From NCBI GenBank assembly GCA_046330935.1, contig JAXLRU010000006.1:372001-436000 (forward strand): a DNA stretch of 64,000 nucleotides, given 5' to 3'. Each line of letters starts with the position of its first letter. The stretch's first letter is position 1. Both the position numbers and the translations under genes were made by a program. Shown here one piece after another: positions 18,732 to 26,503 of the stretch. A model generated the notes under the pieces. That model saw nothing but the letters and a program-made list of their open reading frames with translations, was not told where the DNA came from and made no database searches. The stretch is from JAXLRU01 sp046330935 (GTDB taxonomy: Bacteria > Actinomycetota > Actinomycetes > Actinomycetales > Kineosporiaceae).

Positions 18732-19351
18732 TTCGTCTTCTCTGGATCGACCGTGAGCTTCACGATCACCCAGCGGAAGCCGTCCCAGGAGAGGCGGGAA
18801 TCCATGCCCGCCCCCTTGACAGCTTTCTCCGTCTTGAGCGTCGCCCCGTCAGGGTAGGAGACGAGCACGGCCTGGGTCTGATCGAACGCTGCGCGGATAA
18901 CGACCTGATCCGGGTCCCCCGTCGGCGTCCCTACCACGAGTCGGTTAGTGAACCCTGCGCCTTTGAACCGGCGGTCCCGACCTCGCAGGCCTTCCACCGC
19001 CGAGATCGTGCTCTTGCAGAACTCGGACTCGGCAGAGCACACATTGCGCAGCGGATCAGGGTCGGCTGCGGCGAAGGCATACGCGTAGAGGTCGAGGAAG
19101 TGCCGGAACGCGGCCTCGGCGCCGGCCACCGTGTGCTCGGACGCTGCGGGCGGCAGCGTCGGCGGCAACAGCACCCCCGCCGTACCCCCGGAGTACGTCT
19201 CGGTCGGACTGGCCACCGTCACCGACCCCGAGGGCCGTTCACCGCCGTCCGAGCACCCCGACACCCCCATCGCCACCAGCACGAGCCCGACCAACACCCC
19301 ACGACGGACCCCACGACGGACCCCATGCCTGACACCCCACACCCCGACCAT
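18728..19351 (-). CDS. DUF6318 family lipoprotein, cassette copy A
   Basis: The 207-residue protein starts at ATG 19351. It has a basic N-terminus, a hydrophobic stretch and the lipobox VSGC, so it should be a membrane-anchored lipoprotein after a Ser/Thr/Pro-rich spacer. The DUF6318 core is the segment ASEHTVAGAEAAFRHFLDLY, then YAFAAADPDPLRNVC, with Cys pairs around ESEFC, and a C-terminal strand region DGFRWVIVKLTVDP. Copies B and C (24936-25652, 26500-27168) are very similar. The stop overlaps the start of PKD copy A. Function of the family is unknown. Confidence 0.8.
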   Translation of the reverse strand: MVGVWGVRHGVRRGVRRGVLVGLVLVAMGVSGCSDGGERPSGSVTVASPTETYSGGTAGVLLPPTLPPAASEHTVAGAEAAFRHFLDLYAYAFAAADPDPLRNVCSAESEFCKSTISAVEGLRGRDRRFKGAGFTNRLVVGTPTGDPDQVVIRAAFDQTQAVLVSYPDGATLKTEKAVKGAGMDSRLSWDGFRWVIVKLTVDPEKTK

Positions 19352-19358
19352 GCGCCGC

Positions 19359-19413
19359 ACCCTAGCCAGAATCCGACCCACCCCGTCGCCCACCCGCGAT
19401 CACCTGTGGACAA
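19359..19413 (-). promoter_or_regulatory. Leaderless-type promoter and DnaA-box-like site of DUF6318 copy A
   Basis: On the minus strand TAGGGT (19359-19364) lies exactly 7 nt before ATG 19351, and TTGTCCACA (19405-19413) lies further upstream within CCGGTTGTCCACAGG. Copy C has the same arrangement (27176-27220). The -10 position would place the transcript start at the ATG, so translation would be leaderless. TTGTCCACA equals the actinobacterial DnaA box, but a role for DnaA is only a possibility. Confidence 0.45.
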
Positions 19414-19555
19414 CCGGCCCCAGCACCCGGTGCGCCCCCGGCTACCGCGACGACGCCGTCCAGGCGAGCACCGTCCGCGCGACAGACGGGGCGAACCGGG
19501 CTGCGGTTGCAGGAACGCCGTCAGTCTTGCAGCGAGAGAGGCGTGGATAAGAACG

Positions 19556-19584
19556 TTGACATGGATGGTTGTCCTGCCTACTTT
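19556..19584 (+). promoter_or_regulatory. Sigma-A promoter of the abiE operon, leaderless
   Basis: TTGACA (19556-19561), a 17-nt spacer and TACTTT (19579-19584) form the best promoter in the window. The predicted transcript start is 7-8 nt later, at or next to the A of ATG 19592, so the antitoxin message would be leaderless. Confidence 0.7.
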
Positions 19585-20095
19585 TCTATCCATGCCGCAG
19601 TTGCAGGCGCTCCCCGCGACATTCACGACCAAGCAGGCACGCGCCCAGGGCGTCCATCCTCGCGACCTGTACCGGTGGCGGGACAGCGGCGACGTGATCG
19701 AACTGTCCCGAGGGGTCTTCCGGCAGGCAGACGCCCCCGAGCCCACCTACCCCGAGTTGCTGGCCGTCCACCACCGCAGCCCTGCCGCGGTCGTGTGCCT
19801 CATCTCCGCCGCCGCCGTCCACGACCTCACGGATGAGATCCCCCGAGCCGTTCAGGTCGCCGTACCCCGGGGCACGAGGGCGCCGCGCATCACCTACCCG
19901 CCCACGGGGGTGCACCACTTCGAGATCGCGACCTTCGGGCTGGACCGGACCTCGGTGGAGGCGGCCCCCGGCGAGCCCGTTCCCGTGTACTCACCCGCTC
20001 GGACGGTCGTCGATCTGATGCGTCTCCGACACCGCATCGGCGAGCCCGTCGCCGGGACTGCTGCAGGTTTCGTTGACACGGGTGGTGTTGGGTGG

Positions 20096-20971
20096 TCAGG
20101 CCGCTGAGGCGGTGGCGTAGATGGTCTCGTACTCGATGGGGGTGAGGCGGCCGAGGCGGGCTTGGCGGCGTCGGTGGTGGTAGGTCCGTTCGATCCAGCC
20201 AACGATCGCGGCGCGGAGCTGGTCGCGGGTGTCCCAGTGTCGGCGGTCGAGGACGTTCTTCTGCAGGAGGGCGAAGAACGACTCCATCGCAGCGTTGTCG
20301 CCGGCTGCGCCGACGCGGCCCATCGACCCGCGCAGCCCGTGCTTGGTGATCGCGGCCACGTACTTCCGGGACCGGAACTGACTGCCCCGATCCGAGTGGA
20401 TCACGCAGCCCGTCACAGCCGGGCTGCCGCCTCGGCGGCGCACTGCGGTCTCGAGGGCTGCCACGGCCAGGCGGGACTTCATCCGGTCACTGATCGAGTA
20501 CCCGACGATCTTGTTGGAGTACACGTCCTTGACCGCGCACAGGTACAGCTTCCCCTCACCAGTGCGGTGTTCGGTGATGTCGGTGAGCCAGATCCGGTTC
20601 GGCGCCGGCGCGGTGAACTCCCGCCGGACCAGGTCGTCGTGGACCGGCGGCCCGGGCCGCTTGCCCTTACCCCGACGCCGAGCGTGGGCCGACCACAAGC
20701 CCTGCTGGGAGCACAAGCGCCACACCCTGCGGTCCCCCACATGGTGGCCGTCGCCGCGCAGTTCGTCGGCGAGGAGCCGGTACCCGAACTCCGGGTCGCT
20801 GGCGTGGGCGTCGATCGCGGCGTTGGTCAAGTACGCATCGTCGAGGTCGCGGGCGGTGACCGGCGCGGCGCACCAGGCGTAGTAGGCCTGGCGGGAGAAC
20901 CCCAACACCCGGCAGGTCACCGTGACGGGGATCCCGTCGACGGCCAACTCACGGACCAGCGGGTAGATCAT
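20096..20971 (-). CDS. IS3-family transposase OrfB
   Basis: The DDE integrase part of the IS3 transposase carries WLTDITEH (D), IHSDRGSQF (D) and AAMESFFALLQKN (E), followed by the basic IERTYHHRRRQARLG. It starts at ATG 20971, which overlaps the OrfA stop in AAAATGA; programmed frameshifting across this overlap probably also makes the fused OrfAB transposase. Length is 291 residues, complete for the family. Confidence 0.92.
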   Translation of the reverse strand: MIYPLVRELAVDGIPVTVTCRVLGFSRQAYYAWCAAPVTARDLDDAYLTNAAIDAHASDPEFGYRLLADELRGDGHHVGDRRVWRLCSQQGLWSAHARRRGKGKRPGPPVHDDLVRREFTAPAPNRIWLTDITEHRTGEGKLYLCAVKDVYSNKIVGYSISDRMKSRLAVAALETAVRRRGGSPAVTGCVIHSDRGSQFRSRKYVAAITKHGLRGSMGRVGAAGDNAAMESFFALLQKNVLDRRHWDTRDQLRAAIVGWIERTYHHRRRQARLGRLTPIEYETIYATASAA

Positions 20972-21261
20972 TTTGGGGAGATCTCCTTGGCGAAGTACGC
21001 CGCTGCCCGCCGCAGGATCTCGTTCTCCTGCTCCAGCAGACGGTTCCGCTTGCGAAGCTCGCGCAACTCGGCGGACTCCGTGACGGGCACGCCCTGGCGG
21101 GTGCCGTCGGCGGCGTCGGCGGCCTTCATCCAGTTCCGCAGACACGACTCCGAGATCCCGAGCTCCTTCGCGATCTTCGCGACCGGGGCATCACCACGAC
21201 GGGCCAACGCGACCGCGTCAGCCCGGAACTCCTTCGGATGGGGTGCAGGCACGAGGCACAT
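20968..21261 (-). CDS. IS3-family transposase OrfA (helix-turn-helix)
   Basis: The protein of about 97 residues has PHPKEFRADAVALARRG and a helix-turn-helix (VAKIAKELGISESCLRNWMK), then a leucine-zipper-like tail LRELRKRNRLLEQENEILRRA, as in IS3 OrfA. Starts at ATG 21261 or GTG 21252 are both possible; the GTG has the better spaced AAGGA. The stop overlaps OrfB. Confidence 0.9.
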   Translation of the reverse strand: MCLVPAPHPKEFRADAVALARRGDAPVAKIAKELGISESCLRNWMKAADAADGTRQGVPVTESAELRELRKRNRLLEQENEILRRAAAYFAKEISPK

Positions 21262-21446
21262 CCTTCCAGCGAGGACACTCGTCCTCACAGGTCAGGTGTC
21301 AACCAAACCTGCAGCAGTCCCGCCCTCATCGCCTTGCGTCGACATCTGTCCCGGCCGGGGGCGCGGCCCGGGCACCTCCTGGAACTGGCGTGGGCGCTGG
21401 ACGTCCACGGACCCCTCCGCAAAGCCCTCGACGTCCTCGAGGCATC

Positions 21447-22364
21447 GTGACGCGCCCCGATCGCGCCACTCCCGCAGGGAGGGCCTACCTGAACCTTCAG
21501 AACCGGGGCCGTCGTGAGGGTCGCCTCACGCAGGAGCTGCTGGTCTTGTACGTCCTGGAACGCTTCCTCGCCCGCCTTGCTGTCAGCCGATACACGGAGT
21601 CTTTCGTCCTCAAGGGCGGCATGCTCCTGGCTGCGATGGACGCACGACGACCCACGCTGGACGCCGACCTGCTCGCCGATCACCTGGCGAACGACGAAGC
21701 CAGCGTTGTGGCTCGAGTCGTGGAGATCGCGTCGCTCCCCGTCGATGTCGATGACGGTGTCGAGTACCTGACGGACACCACGGCAGGACGCACCATTCGC
21801 GAGGACAGTCTCTACGCGGGAATTCGCGTCACCATGGCCACGAGAGTCTCGTCCGCCGAGGTGAAACTCCAGCTCGACATCAACTTCGGCAACCCGGTCA
21901 CCCCCGCGCCCACCCGCATCGACTACCCCACGCTGCGACCGGACACCCCGGCGATCCGGCTACTGGGCTACCCCCTCGCGACGGTCCTCGCCGAAAAACT
22001 GGTCACGGCCGTCGATCTGGGCGCCGCGAACAGCAGGGTGCGCGACTTCGCGGACATCTGGACACGCATCGGACGTCACCGAGTGGACGCCGCCGAATTG
22101 CGCGCGGCATTGGAGGCCACAGCAGGCCACCGTGGCTTGCCGCTGCGTCCTCTGTCAGGGGCGGTGGCGGCGCTGGCCGCGACCAGGGAAGGCACGTACA
22201 CCGCTTTTCGACGGCGCCTCGACAAGGACGGGAGCGCGCTCCCGCTGCACCTGGCCGCCGTCCTGCACGACGTCGTTGCGTTCGCGGATCCCGTGCTGTC
22301 CGATCCGCCGCTCGTCCGCCACCGCTGGGACCCGGTCGACGGACGTTGGCACGCCCTCGGGTGA
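21447..22364 (+). CDS. abiEii: AbiEii/AbiGii nucleotidyltransferase toxin
   Basis: The 305-residue protein starts at GTG 21447, overlapping the stop of the antitoxin frame. It shows the family motifs: FVLKGGMLLAAM with RRPTLDADLLA (GG and the metal-binding D-x-D) near residue 55, a central segment with KLQLDINFGNP, and EKLVTAVDLG with RVRDFADIW. All catalytic residues expected for the AbiEii nucleotidyltransferase fold are present. AbiE systems are type IV toxin-antitoxin or phage-abortive systems. Here the toxin is intact while the antitoxin is split by IS3, which also separates the toxin from the operon promoter at 19556. Confidence 0.88.
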   Translation: MTRPDRATPAGRAYLNLQNRGRREGRLTQELLVLYVLERFLARLAVSRYTESFVLKGGMLLAAMDARRPTLDADLLADHLANDEASVVARVVEIASLPVDVDDGVEYLTDTTAGRTIREDSLYAGIRVTMATRVSSAEVKLQLDINFGNPVTPAPTRIDYPTLRPDTPAIRLLGYPLATVLAEKLVTAVDLGAANSRVRDFADIWTRIGRHRVDAAELRAALEATAGHRGLPLRPLSGAVAALAATREGTYTAFRRRLDKDGSALPLHLAAVLHDVVAFADPVLSDPPLVRHRWDPVDGRWHALG

Positions 22365-22371
22365 GCGGCCC

Positions 22372-24054
22372 TCACGACCCGAACGGCACCTGCTCGACGA
22401 CGGCGCCGGGAGCCCCGACGGCGACCCGCACGACGGTCTTCGTCCCGTGGCGGGTCCCGTCCGACGTCCAGGACTTGCCGACGTCGACGGTCGTCGTCAC
22501 CGACCAGGGGCCCTGTGCAGCAGTGACCTCCCACGTGCCGGGCACGAGCACCTCGCTCGTGTAGTGGCGGGCCTGCTCCTGAGCGTGCCAGCCGAACTTC
22601 CCGGACAGGGTCTCCTGTGGCGGCCTGGGGGTGATGCCGAAGCGCTTCGGCGCCCGGACCAGGCGTGCCGTCACCTGCGTGGACGCGCCGCCGGGCCCTT
22701 CCCCCGACACGACGACGGCGAGCCGGCCGACCGCGACGACGTTGAACTCGTTCTGGCACGTGAAGCACCCGTTGAACCCGAGCTGCACCGCCCGCTGCCA
22801 CGTCGGGAAGCGCCGCGGATGCTTCACGAGGGCGCCGAAGGGGCAGCCCGTCGTGTGGAACTCGCGGGTCCCCTCGTGGCCGCGGAGGTACGTGGGCGGA
22901 GGGAACGACGACGTCACGTCGACGGGCACGAGCCGCGCCGGCACGCCCAGACCGTCGGGCCAGATGTCGATCGAGCCGTTCACGCTCACCGTCGCGAAGG
23001 CCGCCTGTTGCGGCAGGGCGTCCGTCGCGAAAGCGCCCAAGCCGCCGAACGCGCCGCCGCCGATGCCACCGACGGCCCGGGGCAGCACCTCCTCGAGGGT
23101 GCGGGTGATCACGCCGCCGGTGAACAGGTCGGCCACGTCGGCGAGGAAGCCCGTGTCGGCGCGGGTCCGCACGACGTTCACCGTCACCTTTCCGTTGACC
23201 ACGATCAGCCGCACCCACGCCTCGAAGTCGACGTCACCGGACCAGTGATCGACCGTCCCCGAGATGTAGAAGTGGCCGCCGCCCTGGCCGAACTCGCGCC
23301 ATTCGATCCTGAACGCCGTGATGGTGAGGTCCTGCACGTCGACGGGGAGGTCCTTGAGACCGTTGGCGGCCAGCCCTGCCTGGATGGCGGCGTCCACGCG
23401 GTCCCGGGGGACGAGCGCGACGGCCCGGTCGGCCCGGACGTTGCGGGGCGCCAGGCTGCGGGGCGGGTCGGGCGGCTGCCCGCCGTCGGACCACACGTGG
23501 ACGGCCAGGACGCCGTTGCCCGCGCCGTAGGGGGTGGCGGGGTCGGTGGTGAGGAAGTACTCGGCGCCGCCGGCCTCCGGCAGCAGCGGTCCCGCTGTCA
23601 GCGGTGAGATCGCCGCCAGGTTGGCGACCACCGCCGCGCGCAGGACCGGTTCCCAGATCGGCGTCTGATCGGCGTTCAGCCCGCCCACCTCGAAACCGTC
23701 GGGCGCGGCCGTCCGGAAGTCGATCATCGGCGCGACGAACGCTGCGTCACCCGAGCCGACGCGCACCTGCGTGACATGGGTGCGCACCACGATCGTGCAC
23801 ACCACCTCGTCCCACTGCCCGGTCATCCGGGCCAGCACGCCCAGCTGGGCGACGACCGGGTTGACCAGCGGGAACGGCTTGGGCGCGAGGTCCAGCGAGG
23901 CGCTCGTGAACCACACGGTGAGGGTCCGACCCTGGCCGGCGTCCACCGTCATGCCCGGCAACCGTTGGAGGAACGTACGTGAGAAGACCTGGGAGAGCAT
24001 CGCCTCGGGCACGAGTGCCGCGATGCTGAACCCGTCGGTCAGCGGGGAGGCCAT
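22372..24054 (-). CDS. Unknown 560-residue protein with Ada-like Cys/His metal-site segment
   Basis: ATG 24054 follows the stop of the upstream gene by 8 bp, so the two form an operon. The first 330 residues look like a beta-rich binding domain (HFYISGTVDHWSGDVDFEAW, NGKVTVNVVRTRADTG) with internal hydrophobic segments. Around residue 430, REFHTTGCPFGALVKHPRRF followed by GFNGCFTCQNEF (H, C, C, C) resembles the zinc-binding knuckle of Ada-type domains. A C-terminal beta-domain follows (GTWEVTAAQGPWSVTTTVDVG). No signal peptide. Not assigned to any family; possibly a phage-tail, contractile-injection or lipid-binding type protein, which is speculation. Confidence 0.6.
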   Translation of the reverse strand: MASPLTDGFSIAALVPEAMLSQVFSRTFLQRLPGMTVDAGQGRTLTVWFTSASLDLAPKPFPLVNPVVAQLGVLARMTGQWDEVVCTIVVRTHVTQVRVGSGDAAFVAPMIDFRTAAPDGFEVGGLNADQTPIWEPVLRAAVVANLAAISPLTAGPLLPEAGGAEYFLTTDPATPYGAGNGVLAVHVWSDGGQPPDPPRSLAPRNVRADRAVALVPRDRVDAAIQAGLAANGLKDLPVDVQDLTITAFRIEWREFGQGGGHFYISGTVDHWSGDVDFEAWVRLIVVNGKVTVNVVRTRADTGFLADVADLFTGGVITRTLEEVLPRAVGGIGGGAFGGLGAFATDALPQQAAFATVSVNGSIDIWPDGLGVPARLVPVDVTSSFPPPTYLRGHEGTREFHTTGCPFGALVKHPRRFPTWQRAVQLGFNGCFTCQNEFNVVAVGRLAVVVSGEGPGGASTQVTARLVRAPKRFGITPRPPQETLSGKFGWHAQEQARHYTSEVLVPGTWEVTAAQGPWSVTTTVDVGKSWTSDGTRHGTKTVVRVAVGAPGAVVEQVPFGS

Positions 24055-24062
24055 GACGACGG

Positions 24063-24695
24063 TCAGGTCGCAGTGGAGTCGACGGCGCGCAACGCCGCGA
24101 CGAGCTCGCCGACCGGTTGCCCGACCCGCTCCTGAAGGAAGTCGACCAGGCGCTGCAGCGCTGCCCGGACCTCCTCGTCGTCCGTGCGCTGGGCGACCCC
24201 GTCGGCCATGCCCACCACCCACCGGTGCAGGTCCTCCCCGTAGGTGGCCATCGCCAGCGTCGGGGATTCCGGGTCGACGAGCGCCAGCAGGGAGAGCTGG
24301 CTGGCCATCCCCACGACGTCCCCGGCCTGCGCGTGCAGCTCCGGGTCCTCCTCCAGCAGGCGCAGCACCGCCGGCGAGTAGTTGATCGTGGCGAGGTCGC
24401 GCAGGACAGCCGAGTCTGGAAGGCGGTCGCGCAGGGCTCGGATCGGGCCGACGGCGGCCTCCGCCAGCGGCGACTCCTCCCGGACCACCTCTCCTGCCGG
24501 GCCGTAGCCGTCCGCGCCGTCGTCCTCGGGGGCCTCGAAACTGCCCGACAGCGGCCGAGCCGACTGCGTCGACCCGCAGCCTCCACCACCGCGCTCCTCG
24601 ACGTGGCCGCCGCTGTTCATGCACTCGCGGTCGGCGTTGGGATAGGTCCCCATGATGTATTCGCCCTGCCCAGGGATCACGCAGTACTTCGGCAT
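24063..24695 (-). CDS. Unknown acidic protein upstream of the 560-residue protein
   Basis: The 210-residue protein starts at ATG 24695 with GGTGAGG 6-7 nt upstream (a GTG at 24707 is possible). The first 45 residues hold three or four Cys in a Gly-rich setting (YCVIPGQGE, ECMNSGG, GGGCG). The rest is acidic and alpha-helical (RALRDRLPDSAVLRDLATI, LLALVDPESPTLAMATYGE, DEEVRAALQRLVDFLQERVG). No known domain recognised. It is cotranscribed with the gene ending at 22372, and the two probably act together. Confidence 0.55.
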   Translation of the reverse strand: MPKYCVIPGQGEYIMGTYPNADRECMNSGGHVEERGGGGCGSTQSARPLSGSFEAPEDDGADGYGPAGEVVREESPLAEAAVGPIRALRDRLPDSAVLRDLATINYSPAVLRLLEEDPELHAQAGDVVGMASQLSLLALVDPESPTLAMATYGEDLHRWVVGMADGVAQRTDDEEVRAALQRLVDFLQERVGQPVGELVAALRAVDSTAT

Positions 24696-24816
24696 CGCGC
24701 ACCTCACCGTCGTCGGGTTCCGTCGGCAGGAGGAGGGAGGGCTGGGGTGCGAGATACCGGGGAGGCCCGACGGCGATCAATTGCCCAACGGCACGGGCAC
24801 CGGTGTGGGGCGTGGT

Positions 24817-24935
24817 TCAGGGCACCAGGACGGCGCGAGCCTCCTCGGCCCCGACGAGCACCGCGAGGCTGTCGATGGTTGCAGCTTCCGCACGTCCGGC
24901 AGACCCGCCCACCCGCCAACGCCTCACTTGTCGCC
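24817..24935 (-). pseudogene. Remnant of a PKD-cassette gene (3' end only)
   Basis: Directly after the stop of DUF6318 copy B, where a PKD gene should start, only the last part remains. It encodes ATIDSLAVLVGAEEARAVLVP, which matches the closing residues of PKD copies A and B (VEAEEARAVLVP). About 750 bp of the gene are missing, so this cassette has lost its secreted partner by internal deletion. Confidence 0.7.
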
Positions 24936-25652
24936 CTACGGGTTCACCGTGAGGCTCACGATGACCCAGCGAGAGCCGTCCCACGACAAGCGTGAGTCCA
25001 TACCGGCGCCCTTGACCGCCTTCTCGGTCTTGATCGTGGCGCCGTCTGGATGCGAAACCAGCAGCGCCTGCGCCTGGTCGAAGACCGCCCGGATGACCAC
25101 CTGGTCCGTGTTGCCAGTGGGCTTCCCCACGATGCGCCGATTCGTGAAGGCGGCGCCTTTGAAACGACGGTCGCGGGACCGAATGCCCTCCACGGCGTCG
25201 ATCGTGCTCTTGCAGAACTCCGACTCCCCGGAGCATATGTTGCGCAGCGGATCGGGGTCAGCGGCGGCGAACGCGTAGGCGTACAGGTCGAGGAAGTGCT
25301 TGAACGCGGCCTCGGCACCGGCGACGGTGTGCTCGGAGGCGGCCGGCGGCAGCGTGGGCGGCAACACCACGTCGGTCGAAGGACCCGAGGCCGTGGCCGT
25401 GGGGCTGGCCACCGTCACCGACCCCGACGGGCGCTCACCCCCACCCGAACACGCACTCAGCGCCACGACGGCCACCGCCGACACGAGCGCCGCGATCAGC
25501 CGGACCCGCACCCCCGCCACTGCCCACGCACCCGTCCCGGAGCCCGAGCGATGCGTTTCGTCTCGTCGCCGTGAGGCGCAGCGCCCACCACCCCTGCCAG
25601 CGGCAGGTCCCGACTTGTCCAGCTCGGAAGGGAATTCGGCGTTGTCGACCAT
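24936..25652 (-). CDS. DUF6318 family lipoprotein, cassette copy B
   Basis: ATG 25652 shares its A with the stop of PKD copy B (TGATG); a TTG at 25655 is also possible. The N-terminus is unusually long (about 60 residues) before the hydrophobic segment and the lipobox LSAC, so an internal start nearer the signal may be used. The core (ASEHTVAGAEAAFKHFLDLY, YAFAAADPDPLRNIC, ESEFCKSTIDAVEGI) and tail (KAVKGAGMDSRLSWDGSRW) are closest to copy A. It is the third gene of the transcript that begins at DUF6318 copy C. Confidence 0.75.
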   Translation of the reverse strand: MVDNAEFPSELDKSGPAAGRGGGRCASRRRDETHRSGSGTGAWAVAGVRVRLIAALVSAVAVVALSACSGGGERPSGSVTVASPTATASGPSTDVVLPPTLPPAASEHTVAGAEAAFKHFLDLYAYAFAAADPDPLRNICSGESEFCKSTIDAVEGIRSRDRRFKGAAFTNRRIVGKPTGNTDQVVIRAVFDQAQALLVSHPDGATIKTEKAVKGAGMDSRLSWDGSRWVIVSLTVNP

Positions 25653-26503
25653 CAAGGCACCAGGACGGCGCGAGTTTCCTCTGCCTCGACCAGCACCGCG
25701 GGGCTGCCGACGGTGGCGGTCCCGTCGACGGGCAGCCAGTCCTCGCTGCCGACGACCCGGAACCGACCCTCGTAGGTCGTCGCCAGCGACACCCGGTAGC
25801 GGCCCGGTCTCCGGTACTCGTGGCTGGTCGTCATGTCGGGGTAGGGGCCACCCGCGTCCTCGGTGACGAGCACTCCCCCGTCGCCGAAGGACCAGGAGTA
25901 CGACACGGGCGACGCCTCCACCTCGACACGCACGCCCAGCACCGTGGTGCGCAGGACGACGGGCTTGGCCTCCACATACGCGTTCATCGGGTAGTTGATG
26001 AGCACCGGGCGCCCTTGGGGCTGCAGGCGTGCCACGCCCGGGGGCAGCGGCAACCGCTGGAAGTCGTACGCTGTGAAGGCCGGGAGGCCGTCGACCTCAG
26101 CCGCTTCGGGAAGAACCCTCACACAGCGCTGCCCTATAAGTTCCCAGTCTTCCGCACCCGGGTTGGCCAAGGTCGTCGTTGCGAAGATCCACATCATGAA
26201 GAACTGGTCCTGCCCGCGGCACAAGGCATAGGCGGCCTGGCAAAGCTCTACCGCGCGATAACCCAACGCCAGATTGTTGCTCGGACACGCCGGGACACGT
26301 TCCACTCGCCGAGGTTGGGCCTGGGGCCGCCTCGCGGCCGTTGGTGTTGTGACCGGCGACGCCGGAGCCCCTTCCTGCTCGGCCACCCGATCCACCGTCA
26401 CCGCGGCGTCTCCGCCACGACCCCGAAGGCCATCGCCCGCGTCAGGAGCAGTCGTCGCCGTTCCGGCAAGCAGCACGGCGACGAGCCACACCGTCAACTT
26501 CAT
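25652..26503 (-). CDS. Secreted PKD-domain protein, cassette copy B
   Basis: The 283-residue protein has the same length as copy A. ATG 26503 overlaps the stop of DUF6318 copy C (ATGA). It has a signal peptide (KLTVWLVAVLLAGTATTAP), the four-Cys region (CPSNN, ELCQAAYALC, GQRC), a central RLQPQGRPVLINYPMNAYVE almost identical to copy A, and the PKD segment SYSWSFGDGGVLV with HEYRRPGRYRVSLATTYEGR. It ends in VEAEETRAVLVP. The strong match in the middle and divergence at the N-terminus suggest selection on the N-terminal part or gene conversion of the middle. Confidence 0.75.
   Translation of the reverse strand: MKLTVWLVAVLLAGTATTAPDAGDGLRGRGGDAAVTVDRVAEQEGAPASPVTTPTAARRPQAQPRRVERVPACPSNNLALGYRAVELCQAAYALCRGQDQFFMMWIFATTTLANPGAEDWELIGQRCVRVLPEAAEVDGLPAFTAYDFQRLPLPPGVARLQPQGRPVLINYPMNAYVEAKPVVLRTTVLGVRVEVEASPVSYSWSFGDGGVLVTEDAGGPYPDMTTSHEYRRPGRYRVSLATTYEGRFRVVGSEDWLPVDGTATVGSPAVLVEAEETRAVLVP

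Larger units (their letters stand above)
20054..21321. mobile_element. IS3-family insertion sequence inside abiEi, 1268 bp
   Basis: The ends are 25/26-bp inverted repeats, starting GGGACTGCTGCAGGTTT and continuing GTTGACAC after one variable base, at 20054-20079 and 21296-21321. A 3-bp duplication GCC (20051-20053 and 21322-21324) flanks it. The near-identical ends and clean target repeat suggest recent insertion. Confidence 0.9.
19592..21450 (+). pseudogene. AbiEi-type antitoxin gene split by an IS3 element
   Basis: The 5' part (19592-20053) encodes a winged-helix AbiEi N-terminus with LPATFTTKQARAQG and DLYRWRDSGDVIELSRGVFR, then SPAAVVCLISAAAVHDL and PVYSPARTVVDLMRLRHRIGEPVA. After the IS3 element the frame resumes at 21325 (LIALRRHLSRPG to LDVLEAS) and stops at 21448-21450. 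Removing 20054-21321 with one copy of the GCC duplication restores one continuous frame of about 195 residues. As it stands, the 5' part makes 154 native residues plus 17 from the IS, keeping the DNA-binding domain but losing the C-terminus. The original stop overlaps the toxin start (GTGA). Confidence 0.85.
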
